Source: TMP-86 sp044226865
GTDB lineage: Bacteria; Pseudomonadota; Gammaproteobacteria; Steroidobacterales; Steroidobacteraceae
Reading direction: 5' to 3'
Assembly (NCBI GenBank): GCA_044226865.1
Contig: JBGAGE010000001.1
Span: 372,001 to 436,000, forward strand
Length of the DNA: 64,000 nucleotides
The position numbers and the translations under genes are program-made. Under the pieces are notes generated by a model. The model saw only the letters and a list, made by a program, of their open reading frames with translations, had not been told where the DNA came from and made no database searches. Shown one piece after another: positions 33,158 through 42,472 of the stretch. Position 1 is the stretch's first letter; every line of letters begins with the position of its first letter.

Positions 33158-33948
33158 GCGGGGTCAGGGGCAAGGCTGTCGTCATCCTCGGAGCCGCGGG
33201 CGCCGGCAACATGGGGCAGGGCATCGCGCGGCGATTTGCACAAGCCGGTGCGCAGGTGGTCGTTGCCGGAAGGCATGAAGAACCGTTGGCTGCGCTGGCC
33301 AGGGAGATCGGCGGTGCCTCGTGCCTGTGCGACATCACGCGCCAGGCTGACATCGAAGCGCTCGTCAAATTCACGCTCGACCGTTACGGCAAGGTGGACG
33401 TGGGCATCAATGCCACGGGCTGGGGGCTGCTCAGTCCCTTCGAAAAGACCAGCGAGGCCGACCTGTGCAAGATGATGGACCTGCAGTTCAAGGGTCCCTT
33501 CCAGTTCATGCAAGCGCTGGTGAAGGTCATGGGGCCGGGCGGGTCGATCATCCAGATCTCCTCCGCCACCGCCACCATCATGCTCGAGCAGCATGCCGCC
33601 TACATGGGCACCAAGGCGGGCATCGATCACGTGGTGCGTTGCGTGGCCAATGAATTCGGCAGCCGCGGCATCCGCGCCAACTCCATCTCACCCGGCGTCA
33701 CGCGCACGCCCATGGCGGGGGATTCGCTCAACATTCCCGCCGTGCTCAAGGCCTTCGAGGCGGGCTATCCGCTGGGCCGCATCGGCAGCATCGATGACAT
33801 TGCCGCCGCGGCGCTGTGGCTGGCGGATGACGAGTGCTTCATGACCGGGCAGAACCTGCAGGTGAACGGCGGGCTGACGCTGCGCCGCAATCCCACCTTC
33901 GCCGAGCTCGGCGCCGCGTTTGCCGCGGCCACGGCACATCTGAAATAG
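33154..33948 (+). CDS. SDR-family oxidoreductase
   Basis: This 264-residue Rossmann protein has a cofactor loop GAAGAGNMGQGIARRF (TGxxxGxG-type, shifted). It also has NATGWG, catalytic Ser in QISSAT, and Tyr-Lys in AAYMGTKAG (YxxxK). The C-terminal LQVNGGLTLRR is typical. It is an NAD(P)-dependent alcohol/ketone dehydrogenase of unknown substrate. The GTG start overlaps the phosphotransferase stop. Confidence 0.87.
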   Translation: MSGVRGKAVVILGAAGAGNMGQGIARRFAQAGAQVVVAGRHEEPLAALAREIGGASCLCDITRQADIEALVKFTLDRYGKVDVGINATGWGLLSPFEKTSEADLCKMMDLQFKGPFQFMQALVKVMGPGGSIIQISSATATIMLEQHAAYMGTKAGIDHVVRCVANEFGSRGIRANSISPGVTRTPMAGDSLNIPAVLKAFEAGYPLGRIGSIDDIAAAALWLADDECFMTGQNLQVNGGLTLRRNPTFAELGAAFAAATAHLK

Positions 33949-33958
33949 GGGGCGGACG

Positions 33959-34477
33959 ATGCGCGCGAAAACCTACGGCCCCATCAACCAGAACGCCTTC
34001 ATCGTGACGGACATCGATGCGGGCATCGATCATTGGACCTCGGTCATGGGCGTGGGCCCATTCTTCAAGTTTCCGAAGATCGAGTTCGTGAAGGGCGACT
34101 ATCGCGGCAAGTCCAGCCTGCCGGAATTCGACGCGGCCATCGCTTATTCGGGTGAGCTCATGATCGAGCTGATCCGGCCGCGTGGGCCGTCCATCTTCAA
34201 GGAGTTCCAGGACGAGGGACGCAAGGGCGTGCACCACTTCGCCGCCTTCGCCGATGACATGGCCGCGGCGGAAGGCGAGCTTACCGCCGGCGGTGCGCTG
34301 CGCCTGCAGGGCGGGACGCTGCCGGATGGCTCTTGTGTCGCCTACTTCGAGATGGGCGGGCCGGAGCCTTCGATCCTCGAGATCGCCTGCCTGCAGCCCG
34401 CTGCGCTTGGCCTTTTCGCCGCCATCAAGGCGGCCGCGGCCGGCTGGGACGGATCCAACAAGCTGCTGACGTTCTAG
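33959..34477 (+). CDS. VOC-superfamily (glyoxalase/dioxygenase fold) protein
   Basis: This 172-residue protein has two beta-alpha-beta modules of the vicinal-oxygen-chelate fold (NQNAFIVTDIDAGIDHWTSVMGVGPFF, then HHFAAFADDM). His and Glu at module ends could bind metal (MIELIRP, SILEIACL). Similar proteins serve as lyases, isomerases or epimerases in catabolic operons. Good AGGGGGCGGACG site. It sits between two SDR genes. Confidence 0.78.
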   Translation: MRAKTYGPINQNAFIVTDIDAGIDHWTSVMGVGPFFKFPKIEFVKGDYRGKSSLPEFDAAIAYSGELMIELIRPRGPSIFKEFQDEGRKGVHHFAAFADDMAAAEGELTAGGALRLQGGTLPDGSCVAYFEMGGPEPSILEIACLQPAALGLFAAIKAAAAGWDGSNKLLTF

Positions 34478-34484
34478 GTTCGAC

Positions 34485-35258
34485 ATGGCCGCAACGATGG
34501 AAGCCTGGTTCGAGGGCTTGGTGGCGCTGGTCACCGGCGGCGGCGATGGCATCGGGCGCGCGGCGTCGCTGTTGTTCGCCCGTCGCGGGGCGCGCGTGGT
34601 GGTGACCGACCGAAACGCCGATACCGCTGCGCAGACGGCTGAGCTGATCGGCCGCACTGGAGGCACCGCGATGGCGTTGGGCGTGGATGTCACCGACAAC
34701 GACGCCGTGGCGGGCATGATCGATGCCACGCTGGAGAGATTCGGTCGCTTGGACTGCGCTTTCAACAACGCAGGCGTGGCCCTGCCGGGTGATGGCGAGT
34801 GGAGCGAGGAGATCGCTCGCCGCACGGTGGAGGTGAACCTGTTCGGCGTGCACGCCTGCATCCGGCACGAGGTGCCGGCCATGCTGCGCAACGGGGGCGG
34901 GACCATCGTCAATACGGCTTCACTCGCCGGCTTCGTCGGCTCGCGCACCGTGTATCAGCCGGCGTACACGGCGAGCAAACATGCCGTGATCGGGCTGACC
35001 AAGTCCGCTGCGCTGCAATACGTGCGCCAGAACATTCGCGTCAATGCGCTCTGCCCGGGCGTGACGCATACCGCCATGGTGGAAGGCGTCATGGCCACCT
35101 CGCCGGCAGTCCGCCAGGCCCTGGAAAATCACTCGCCCATGGGCCGGTTGGCCACGCCCGAGGAAATGGCGGAAGCCGCGATCTGGCTGTGCTCGAGCAA
35201 ATCGAGCTTCGTGAACGCGCATGCGCTGGTCGTGGATGGCGGGAGCGTGGCGGAGTAG
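34485..35258 (+). CDS. SDR-family oxidoreductase
   Basis: This 257-residue classical SDR has TGGGDGIGRA (cofactor loop), FNNAGVA, Ser in VNTASLAG, YTASKHA (YxxxK) and NALCPGVTHTAM. It is a dehydrogenase for an alcohol or ketone of unknown nature. It is the last gene of the 32000-35258 unit, 7 nt after the VOC gene, and is followed by a strong terminator. Confidence 0.88.
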   Translation: MAATMEAWFEGLVALVTGGGDGIGRAASLLFARRGARVVVTDRNADTAAQTAELIGRTGGTAMALGVDVTDNDAVAGMIDATLERFGRLDCAFNNAGVALPGDGEWSEEIARRTVEVNLFGVHACIRHEVPAMLRNGGGTIVNTASLAGFVGSRTVYQPAYTASKHAVIGLTKSAALQYVRQNIRVNALCPGVTHTAMVEGVMATSPAVRQALENHSPMGRLATPEEMAEAAIWLCSSKSSFVNAHALVVDGGSVAE

Positions 35259-35324
35259 GCCGCGGGCGGAGGCGCCGATCGCTCGTCACGTGGCCGCCGC
35301 CAGACGAGATGTGCGCGACAAAAA

Positions 35325-35357
35325 AAAGACCGCGTCACCGTCGGCGACGCGGTCTTT
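35325..35357. terminator. Bidirectional intrinsic terminator
   Basis: A perfect 12-bp stem (35325-35336 with 35346-35357) has an A-run on the left and T-runs on the right. It lies in the 132-nt gap between the convergent SDR and TonB-receptor genes and fits rho-independent termination in both directions. Confidence 0.9.
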
Positions 35358-35390
35358 GCATTTTTGTAAGGCCTGATGTGAGTCTTGCGC

Positions 35391-37829
35391 TTACTTGCCG
35401 AACTGATAGCTGACCTGGAACAGCAGTTCCCGGCCTCGGCTCACCCCCGCGAAGCGATCCCCCAGCACGCCATTGGCCGTGCCCTGGCCACCACCCGTGA
35501 AGGGCACGTTGGGCGAGGCCACCCAGTAGTGCTTGTTCGACAAGTTGCGGCCGATGAAGGCCACCTGCCAAATATCGTTCTGGTCGCCCAAGCGCACGCC
35601 GGCATCGATGAGCGAGTACGAGGGGTTGCGGCTCTGCGGTGCCGAAGAGGCGTCCGTCAGATAGCTGTCGCTGTAGGTGACATCGGCGGTGAGGCCGATC
35701 TTGAGCGCAGCGCCGATCGGCGTGTCATAGGCAATACCGAAGCTTGCATTGACCTTGGGAGCGCGGATCAGCTCCGTTCCGCTCAGGTCCTGCTGCGGAT
35801 TGCCGCCGATGATGGTGCAACCCAGTGCGATGGTCTGGCCGTTGTAGCAGGGCGCGCCCACGAAGCTCGTGTACTTGCCCTTGTTGTAGGCGACGGCGCC
35901 ATGCAGGCCGAACCCTTCCAGCGGCGTCTTGTAATTGAAGTCGGCTTCCACGCCGTCGATCTTCACCGCACCGGCGTTGCGGATGGTGTTGGTGGCGTTG
36001 ACGAAGTTGGTCACCTGTAGGTCGGTGACCTTGTAGCTGTAGGCGGCGGCATTCACGGCCAGCGTGCCATCCAGCAGCAGGCTCTTCACGCCCAATTCGA
36101 AACCCTTGATCTTCTCTGGGTTGTAGGAAATGTCCACCGCCGGAGAGGCGCGGAAATTGACCGAGCTGGAATTGAAGCCGCCGGAGAGGAAACCCTGCTT
36201 GTAGGCGCCGAACACGGTCAGCGTATTGCTGGGGCGGTAGGATACGGTGACTTCAGGGGAGAAGTTGTTCCAGCTCTTCGACTGGCCCTGGTAGTTCGCC
36301 ACGATGGTGCTGTCGTCCAGGATGGTCGTGCAGACCGTGCCGGGGATGCCGATGCAGCCGCCTTCGGACAGGCCGCCGCCATCGCGCATCTCGGGGAGCG
36401 ACTTCTTCTCATGCGAGTAGCGGCCGCCAATGTCGATTTCCACCACGTCGGTGGGCTTATAGATGGCCTGCAGGTAGGCGGAGTAGGCCTTGCCGTCCTG
36501 GGTCAGGTGATAGTTGTTGACCAAGACGGGGCTGGTGCGGCCGCCGAAGCCGGGGCCGAGCAGGTCGAAGCTGCCACCGAACAGATACGTGATGGAGCCG
36601 GTCTTGGAATTGGTGTCCGCGAAGAACACACCGCCGGACCAGTTCAGGGGGCCGCTGAAATTGGTGGTCAGGCGGAATTCCTGCGAGAACTCACGATCGC
36701 TGGTGGGCACGTTGCAGCTCGGCAGGATGATGCCCGGGTCGTTCTCGTAGTTCTGGCACTGGTCGAGATCGAGGTGATAAAGGCCGGTGACGGAGGTGAG
36801 CTGGATTTCCGAGCTGGGCCGGTAGTTCATCTCCAACACACTCAAGGATTGCTTCTGGTGCTGGAAGTTCTGGCCGTCGCCGAAGTGGTTGAGCGTGGCT
36901 GGGATGGTGCCCACGATGGAACCGGAAGAGGAGTTGACGCTGTAGTCACCCGGTCCGCAGGGCAGGCCCGAACCCGTCTGGCGCACGCCCGCCGGGCAGG
37001 AGATGAACTGTGTTCCCGCAGCCGGACCGTTATTGTCGGTCTTGGCGAAATTGATCTTGAGCTTGGCATCGAAGGCCTCCGAGGGCTCCCACTTCAAGGT
37101 GCCGCGGAAGGCGTAGTCCTTGGAGTTGGGGTTCTTGTCCCAATCGGTGGCGTAGAGCGAATTGCGCGGCGTGGCCTCATCCAGGTAGCCGTCCATGTGC
37201 GAATAAGCAAACGCGAAGCGGCCGCCCAGGGTGTCCGTGAGCGGTCCCGAAACATAACCCTGCGCGCGCATTTCCTTTGCCTCGCTCTCGTAGCCCAGGG
37301 TGAGCTTGCTGCGGAAGGTCTTGGTTGGGTCCGCGGTGCGATAGGAAACGATGCCGGCGGGCGTGCTCTTGCCGAAGAACAGGGCCTGCGGCCCCTTCAA
37401 CACTTCGATCTGTTCGATGTCCGTGTCGGTCATGCGGCGCACGAAAGCCTTGGACACCTGCACGCCGTCGATGTTGAAGGCCACGGCCTGGTCGCCGAAG
37501 GGGTTGGAGTCCGGACCCGCGATGCCGCGGATGGAGATGTTGCCACCCTGCACGCTGCCCGACTGGTTGCCGATCATCAGTTGCGGCACCACGCGCGACA
37601 GGCTGTCCAGGTTGTTGATACCGCGGATTTCCATCTGCGTGCCGCTGACGGCCGTGATGACCACCGGCACCGCGATCAATGTTTCGTCGCGCTTACGTGC
37701 GCTGACCACGATTTCCTCGAGAGCGGCGGGAGCCGCCGATGCGCCCGTTTCCGCGCTCAGTGCCGCGCTTGCGGTGCCCAGGAGCGGTGCGCAGAACGCG
37801 GCCGCCATGATCGATCGCTTGTTGCTCAT
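35391..37829 (-). CDS. TonB-dependent outer-membrane receptor
   Basis: This 812-residue protein has a signal peptide (residues 1-26), then a TonB-box-like EEIVVSARKR, a plug domain (ISIRGIAGPDSNPFGDQAVAFNIDGV, IEQIEVLKGPQALFFGKST) and a 22-strand barrel ending VSYQFGK. It resembles the large family of receptors amplified in sphingomonads and Steroidobacter relatives that import hydrophobic or bulky substrates. It sits amid catabolic genes and is divergent by arrangement from nothing nearby; the MarR gene lies upstream on the same strand. It is probably the uptake port for the pathway substrate. Confidence 0.92.
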   Translation of the reverse strand: MSNKRSIMAAAFCAPLLGTASAALSAETGASAAPAALEEIVVSARKRDETLIAVPVVITAVSGTQMEIRGINNLDSLSRVVPQLMIGNQSGSVQGGNISIRGIAGPDSNPFGDQAVAFNIDGVQVSKAFVRRMTDTDIEQIEVLKGPQALFFGKSTPAGIVSYRTADPTKTFRSKLTLGYESEAKEMRAQGYVSGPLTDTLGGRFAFAYSHMDGYLDEATPRNSLYATDWDKNPNSKDYAFRGTLKWEPSEAFDAKLKINFAKTDNNGPAAGTQFISCPAGVRQTGSGLPCGPGDYSVNSSSGSIVGTIPATLNHFGDGQNFQHQKQSLSVLEMNYRPSSEIQLTSVTGLYHLDLDQCQNYENDPGIILPSCNVPTSDREFSQEFRLTTNFSGPLNWSGGVFFADTNSKTGSITYLFGGSFDLLGPGFGGRTSPVLVNNYHLTQDGKAYSAYLQAIYKPTDVVEIDIGGRYSHEKKSLPEMRDGGGLSEGGCIGIPGTVCTTILDDSTIVANYQGQSKSWNNFSPEVTVSYRPSNTLTVFGAYKQGFLSGGFNSSSVNFRASPAVDISYNPEKIKGFELGVKSLLLDGTLAVNAAAYSYKVTDLQVTNFVNATNTIRNAGAVKIDGVEADFNYKTPLEGFGLHGAVAYNKGKYTSFVGAPCYNGQTIALGCTIIGGNPQQDLSGTELIRAPKVNASFGIAYDTPIGAALKIGLTADVTYSDSYLTDASSAPQSRNPSYSLIDAGVRLGDQNDIWQVAFIGRNLSNKHYWVASPNVPFTGGGQGTANGVLGDRFAGVSRGRELLFQVSYQFGK

Positions 37830-37929
37830 CTTCCGATCCCCCCTCAGCTATGCGGCCACCGGGAAGGCGGCCCGAAAATTCTTGGTTATCGACCGGCCGT
37901 GCCGCTTGCGCGCTGCAGGTGGACCGGAA

Positions 37930-37945
37930 ACGGTACGCTTACCGT
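37930..37945. promoter_or_regulatory. Operator-like inverted repeat upstream of the TonB receptor
   Basis: ACGGTAcgctTACCGT has 6-bp arms and a 4-nt spacer. It lies about 100 nt before the receptor start and contains GTACGCT, the same core seen before the genes at 32000, 38772 and 41051. Confidence 0.45.
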
Positions 37946-38009
37946 ATTATTCGAAACATAACACCAAACAGGCGCACCGTAAACTACCATACGATCGTGG
38001 TAGCCGGCC

Positions 38010-38588
38010 TTAACGCTGTGCAGAAATCCGTTGCTTTTTCGCCGCGTTCCGCCCCGTCGCGCGCGTCGCTGCGCGCGCACTCATCCGCGCCGTCGCGCGG
38101 CCGGGCTGCCGGCGGGCGGGCAGATCCACCGACATCGAGTCCAAGGCCCACTTGGCACGCCGCAGGTAATCGGCGAATTGCTCCAGCTCCGACGAGGAGA
38201 AGCCCTGGAAAGCGCGCCCGTTCATCTCGCACACCACGTCCTGCACCTGAGTCAGAATGGCCCACCCCTTCGCCGTGAGTTGCACGCAATGCGCGCGCCG
38301 GTCCCTGCTGTCCGGGGAGCGTTGCACGAAACCCTTGTTTTCCAGGGATTCCACGAATTCGCCGGTGGCCGCCTTGCCCATGCCCAACACCCGCGACAAC
38401 TCCGTCTGGGAGATGCCCGACTCGCGGCGCGAGATGCCGGTGAGCACCCAGGTCTCGCTGCGCGTGATCTGGCGATGGGGGTTGATGCGGTTCAGGACGG
38501 ACAGCCGCAGCCGCGACACGTCGTGGATGAGAAAGCCGATGCGGATGCCGGACTTCTCGGCAGGCGATCTGGGTTTGGTGATTTTCAC
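38010..38588 (-). CDS. MarR-family transcriptional regulator
   Basis: This 192-residue protein has the MarR winged helix: WVLTGISRRESGISQTELSR, then MGKAATGEFVESLENKGFV and SPDSRDRRAHCVQLT (wing with the DxRxR-type pattern). The C-terminus is Arg/Ala-rich and probably disordered. The start is taken as GTG 38588; no clear ribosome site helps. It lies between the TonB receptor and an enoyl-CoA hydratase and is a candidate regulator of the cluster. Confidence 0.82.
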   Translation of the reverse strand: MKITKPRSPAEKSGIRIGFLIHDVSRLRLSVLNRINPHRQITRSETWVLTGISRRESGISQTELSRVLGMGKAATGEFVESLENKGFVQRSPDSRDRRAHCVQLTAKGWAILTQVQDVVCEMNGRAFQGFSSSELEQFADYLRRAKWALDSMSVDLPARRQPGRATARMSARAATRATGRNAAKKQRISAQR

Positions 38589-38693
38589 CGCTGCATTAAA
38601 AGCCCAACGTGGCCGGGAAGTCCATACGGTCCTGCCGGCGCGGGGTCGAGGATTGGCCGCGCGCGCCCGGGCGATGGTCGTCCGCGAGCCGAA

Positions 38694-38725
38694 TTGACGG
38701 CCCGGAGAATGGTAGGTAGCGTACG
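38694..38725 (+). promoter_or_regulatory. Promoter with TAGCGTACG motif before the enoyl-CoA hydratase
   Basis: TTGACG (38694-38699), a 17-nt spacer and TAGCGT (38717-38722) repeat the layout of the promoter at 31942. TAGCGTACG is the reverse complement of the CGTACGCTA core found there. Confidence 0.5.
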
Positions 38726-38771
38726 AATTCGGGCGGGCCGCCCATCCGGGCGAGCGGGGGAATGAAGAATC

Positions 38772-39575
38772 ATGCGTGACCTGGTCAAGCTGGAATGGCC
38801 CGCCGAAGGCGTGGCCCTCATCACCCTTACCGAGACCGTCCCCCAGTTCAACCTCACCTGCAAAGGTGTCTCGCAGCTTGCTGATGCGCTCGAGCGGGCG
38901 CGCACCGAAGGCGCGCGGGTGTCTGTGCTGGCATCGGGCGTGCCCGGTCACTGGTACGAGCATGCCTACCTGGACGATATCCGCAACCTGGTGGGCGGTC
39001 GCGCCGCCACCGGCGACCCCGCGGGTTGGTTCCGTTCGCTTACCGAGGTGAGCCGGCAGAACGTCGTCACCATCGCCGCGATTTCCGGTGACACCTCCGG
39101 TGGCGGGTGTGAACTGGGCTGGGGTTGCGATTTACGCGTGGCCGAGGCCGGCGTGCGCTTCAGCCAGCCTGAGGTCATCATCGGCTGCGGCACGGGCATC
39201 GGCGGCACCAGCCGCCTGATGCAATTGATCGGCCGCACCGTCACGGCCGAGATGGTGCTGATGGGCACGCCGATCACGGCCGAGCGGCTGTATGCCCTCG
39301 GCGGATTGAATCGCCTGGTGGGCAAGGGCGAGGCGGTGCGCACGGCGGTGGACATGGCGATGCACATGGCCAAGCTCCCGCCGGTGGCGCTGGCCGGCAT
39401 GAAGCGCATGCTCACCGAAGACGAGGACCTGCACCTGTCGCAGGCGCTGGCGAACGATCAAGCCATCAGCCAGACGCTGTTCGCCGATCCGCTCACCGTG
39501 AAGAACATGGAAGAGATACAGAACCGCCTGAACGGCGGCGAGACGCTGGCCTCGATCTACTGGGGCAAGGGCTGA
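38772..39575 (+). CDS. Enoyl-CoA hydratase/isomerase family protein
   Basis: This 267-residue crotonase-fold protein has the oxyanion-hole segment SGDTSGGGCELGWGCDLRVA and FSQPEVIIGCGTGIGGTSRL. The usual first segment is divergent (ASGVPGHWYEHAYLDDI). The Glu in QPEV could be catalytic. It differs clearly from the paralogue at 31014-31820. It probably acts on a CoA ester in the same pathway. Tail to tail with the Rieske gene. Confidence 0.83.
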   Translation: MRDLVKLEWPAEGVALITLTETVPQFNLTCKGVSQLADALERARTEGARVSVLASGVPGHWYEHAYLDDIRNLVGGRAATGDPAGWFRSLTEVSRQNVVTIAAISGDTSGGGCELGWGCDLRVAEAGVRFSQPEVIIGCGTGIGGTSRLMQLIGRTVTAEMVLMGTPITAERLYALGGLNRLVGKGEAVRTAVDMAMHMAKLPPVALAGMKRMLTEDEDLHLSQALANDQAISQTLFADPLTVKNMEEIQNRLNGGETLASIYWGKG

Positions 39576-39665
39576 CACATCGGCGGCGTTCCCGGCGCGC
39601 CGCTGCAGTTCCAGCGCAACACGGCACTCCGAGCGCAGCGTCGCGGCTTGGAATCCCGCTTCGGC

Positions 39666-41051
39666 TCACGTCGTGCCGACGTATTTCGTCAGCGTCTGAT
39701 GCAGATGACGGATACGGATTTCCTGGTAACGCGACAAGTGAATCACCTCCGGTCCACCGGCGCGCAGCCCCTCCTGCAGCATGGCCAGGCCCACCGTGTC
39801 CTGGTCGTAGATCTGCCCCAGCCACGGCGGGAATGCGCCGCACGCAGAGTAGGTGTCATCCGGCCCCAGGTCGATCTTCTGCACCTCCGGAATCGGCGAG
39901 CCGTCCAGCGGCTTGGGCTTGAAGATCATGAAATCGAAGGTCGAGCTGTGCGGATCGTCGCGCACCGGGAGGAAACGGTACAGGTAGGGAAAGCCGAGGG
40001 AGCGGAAGATGACGATGTTGGGGAATATCGAGTACTGCCACGGGTCCAGCGCTTCGGAATCGGATAGCTTGCTGTAGTCGCGGCCATCGAGTTGCGACAG
40101 GTATTGCCGGCTCATCTCCGCCATGGCGGCTCTCGCGCTCACGCCCGGCGGCAACGGCGGCGCCCCCTCCGTGCCGGTCATGGTGCGCATCATGGCGTCG
40201 TACACCTGCTGCTCGCTGAGCCTGCCGGGCATCTGTTCGCTTTGGATGCCGGAGGGTTCCAGGAAGCGGCTGATGTTGTCGTTGCCCGGCCAGATATCGT
40301 ACTGCGTGCTCGAATCGCCGGAGAAGGGCAGGGCTTGCGAATGCAACTCGGCCACGTGGAAGGCCTCGATGAAGCCCTCGATGCAGGCCTTCCAATTTGC
40401 CTTGAGCACCTTGCGGATGTGGATGGCCAGGTACGCATCTTCCCGTGGCCATTGTGCAAAGTGCTCCGGCAGGTTGCCCAGATAGGATTCCAGCGAAGGC
40501 GAGCCCGGATCGCGGTTGATGAACACGAAGCCGCCCCAGCGGCCCACCTTCACTTCGCGCAATGACAGTTCGGCATCCTTCACCTTGGGGAAGTCGGCGC
40601 GCGCGGGAACCTGCGCAATGCGCCCATCCAGATGCCAGGTGAAGCCGTGGTAGGGACAGCGGATCTGGCGCACGCTGGTGTCGGCCATGCACAATTTCAT
40701 GCCGCGGTGCATGCAGGTGTTGTAGTAGGCCTTGATGGCGCCCGACTCGCCGCGTACCACCAGGATGGACGCGCCTGGGCTTTCGTACACCAGGCAGTCA
40801 CCCGCTTGGGGAATCTGTTCCTCGCGGCAGGCGATCTGCCACACGCGCGGCCACAGCAGCGCGGCTTCACGGTCGAAAAACGCCTTGTCCGTATAGCGTG
40901 AGCGCGGCACGGCATCGAAGCCGGGATCCACGCCCGCGCTGGCGGCGGCGAGCGGCGGGGCCGGGCGGACATCCGCGGCGACGACTTCCTGGTAATTCGG
41001 CAAGGAGGTGATGCGCGCGTCGCGCGGCGCGCCGGTGCTCGTGCTGCTCAT
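39666..41051 (-). CDS. Rieske aromatic-ring-hydroxylating-type oxygenase, alpha subunit
   Basis: This 461-residue protein has a Rieske 2Fe-2S motif (CMHRG, then CPYHGFTW, residues about 105-130). The catalytic domain has the mononuclear iron motif (ACIEGFIEAFHVAELHSQAL, giving the two His) and the downstream Asp region. No beta subunit or dedicated ferredoxin/reductase is adjacent, so electrons must come from elsewhere; the reductase at 27412 is one candidate. Such oxygenases open hydrophobic ring substrates to catabolism. ATG 41051 is chosen over 41090. Confidence 0.9.
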   Translation of the reverse strand: MSSTSTGAPRDARITSLPNYQEVVAADVRPAPPLAAASAGVDPGFDAVPRSRYTDKAFFDREAALLWPRVWQIACREEQIPQAGDCLVYESPGASILVVRGESGAIKAYYNTCMHRGMKLCMADTSVRQIRCPYHGFTWHLDGRIAQVPARADFPKVKDAELSLREVKVGRWGGFVFINRDPGSPSLESYLGNLPEHFAQWPREDAYLAIHIRKVLKANWKACIEGFIEAFHVAELHSQALPFSGDSSTQYDIWPGNDNISRFLEPSGIQSEQMPGRLSEQQVYDAMMRTMTGTEGAPPLPPGVSARAAMAEMSRQYLSQLDGRDYSKLSDSEALDPWQYSIFPNIVIFRSLGFPYLYRFLPVRDDPHSSTFDFMIFKPKPLDGSPIPEVQKIDLGPDDTYSACGAFPPWLGQIYDQDTVGLAMLQEGLRAGGPEVIHLSRYQEIRIRHLHQTLTKYVGTT

Positions 41052-41096
41052 GTGCGTTCCCGGCGCCGGTGGACGCCTGCCAACCATCAAGATTGG

Positions 41097-41108
41097 TACG
41101 CTAGCATA
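41097..41108. promoter_or_regulatory. Palindromic operator-like site before the Rieske gene
   Basis: TACGCTAGCATA is palindromic in the form TAnGCTAGCnTA and lies 46-57 nt upstream of the Rieske ATG. On the minus strand TATGCT could act as a -10 element. Confidence 0.5.
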
Positions 41109-41124
41109 TTCTCGGGCCGGGCGG

Positions 41125-42405
41125 TCAGGCGGCGCGCTGGCGGATCAGCATCACCATGCCGGCGGCGAGCAGGCAGGCCGCCCCAGCGGCCAGCAGCGCC
41201 GGCGTGTAGGTCAGCAACAGGGTGCGCGTGAGTCCCGCCCCATAGGCGGCCGTGGCGGCGCCCAATTGGTGCGCAGCGAACACCCAGCCGAACACCAGGC
41301 CGGCGCGCTCGCTGCCGAATTCCCGTGCCGCCAGCTTCACCGTCGGCGGCACGGTTGCGATCCAATCCAGGCCGTAGAACATGGCGAACAGCGTCAGGCC
41401 CTGGAAGGTGAAGGTGGAGAAGGGCAGCCAGAACAACGACAGCCCCCGCAGCCCGTAATACCAGAACAGCAGCTTGCGGTTGTCGAAGCGGTCTGACAGG
41501 TAGCCCGACAACGTCGTGCCGACGAGGTCGAAGGCGCCCATCATCGCCAGCACCGAGGCGGCCGGCACGGCGCTCATGCCGTTGTCGCCGCACAGCGAGA
41601 CGAAATGTGTCTGCACCAGGCCATTGGTGGACAGTCCACAGATGAAGAAGCTCGCCGCGAGGATCCAGTACACGTTGCTGCGCGAGATCTCGGCGAGCGT
41701 TGCGAAGGGCGTGAGCAGGTTCAGCCTCGCCGGTGGCGGCGGCGGAGGCGTGCTGCCCTGCGCATCGCCGTAAGGCGCGAGCCCGAGGCTGTGCGGATGA
41801 TCGCGCATCAACAGCGCCGCCAGCAGCGCAACCGTGGTGCAGGCCAGGACCATCGGGATCATGGTGTAGCGCCAGCCCAGGTGCTGGTTGATCCACGCGG
41901 CCGAGGGCAGGAAGATCAATTGCCCGGTGGCGGTGCTGGCGGCGAAGATGCCCACCACCAGGCCGCGATGCGCCGTGAACCAGCGGCTGGCCACCATCGC
42001 GCCCAGCACCAATGCCGTGAGTCCCGTGCCGCAGCCCAGCACCAGGCCCCACAGCACGAACAATTGCCAGAGCTGTGTCACGGCGGGTGCGAGCGCCATC
42101 GAGATGCCGATGAGGGTGGCCGCCACGATCATGATGCGCCGCAGGCCGAAGCGGGCGATGAACAGCGCCGCGAACGGACCCAGCACGCCGAACAACGCGA
42201 AGCGCACGGCGAACACGGCGGACAGCTCGTCCGTCGTCCAGCCGAATTGCTGACGCAGCGGCGGCATCATCACACCCGGCAATCCGAGGGCAGCCGAGGT
42301 GGTCAGCATGGCGAAGAAGGTCACCGCCGCGATCACCCACGCGTAATGCAGGCCACGGCGCGACAGCGCTGCGGACAGGGACTCAGCGAGCATGGCGGCG
42401 GGCAT
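41125..42405 (-). CDS. MFS transporter
   Basis: This 426-residue protein has twelve predicted helices and MFS signatures (DELSAVFAVRFALFGVLGPF, then SDRFDNRK between helices 8 and 9). It resembles the monocarboxylate/oxalate-formate type. It probably moves a substrate or product of the catabolic cluster over the inner membrane. It lies between the Rieske gene and a phosphotransferase on the same strand. MLAESLS (start 42393) is an alternative N-terminus. Confidence 0.83.
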   Translation of the reverse strand: MPAAMLAESLSAALSRRGLHYAWVIAAVTFFAMLTTSAALGLPGVMMPPLRQQFGWTTDELSAVFAVRFALFGVLGPFAALFIARFGLRRIMIVAATLIGISMALAPAVTQLWQLFVLWGLVLGCGTGLTALVLGAMVASRWFTAHRGLVVGIFAASTATGQLIFLPSAAWINQHLGWRYTMIPMVLACTTVALLAALLMRDHPHSLGLAPYGDAQGSTPPPPPPARLNLLTPFATLAEISRSNVYWILAASFFICGLSTNGLVQTHFVSLCGDNGMSAVPAASVLAMMGAFDLVGTTLSGYLSDRFDNRKLLFWYYGLRGLSLFWLPFSTFTFQGLTLFAMFYGLDWIATVPPTVKLAAREFGSERAGLVFGWVFAAHQLGAATAAYGAGLTRTLLLTYTPALLAAGAACLLAAGMVMLIRQRAA

Positions 42406-42472
42406 GGGTCACGGGAAGGGCATGATAGCCCGCCCATGCAACACCCTTGGCCCTTTGCGTAAAACCCGCCTG

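Noticed and set aside
37985..38004. CTACCA-N8-TGGTAG repeat as a MarR operator
   Set aside because: Short arms, inner bases do not pair, and it lies far (about 155 nt) from the receptor start at the end of the MarR gene; left out for weak support.
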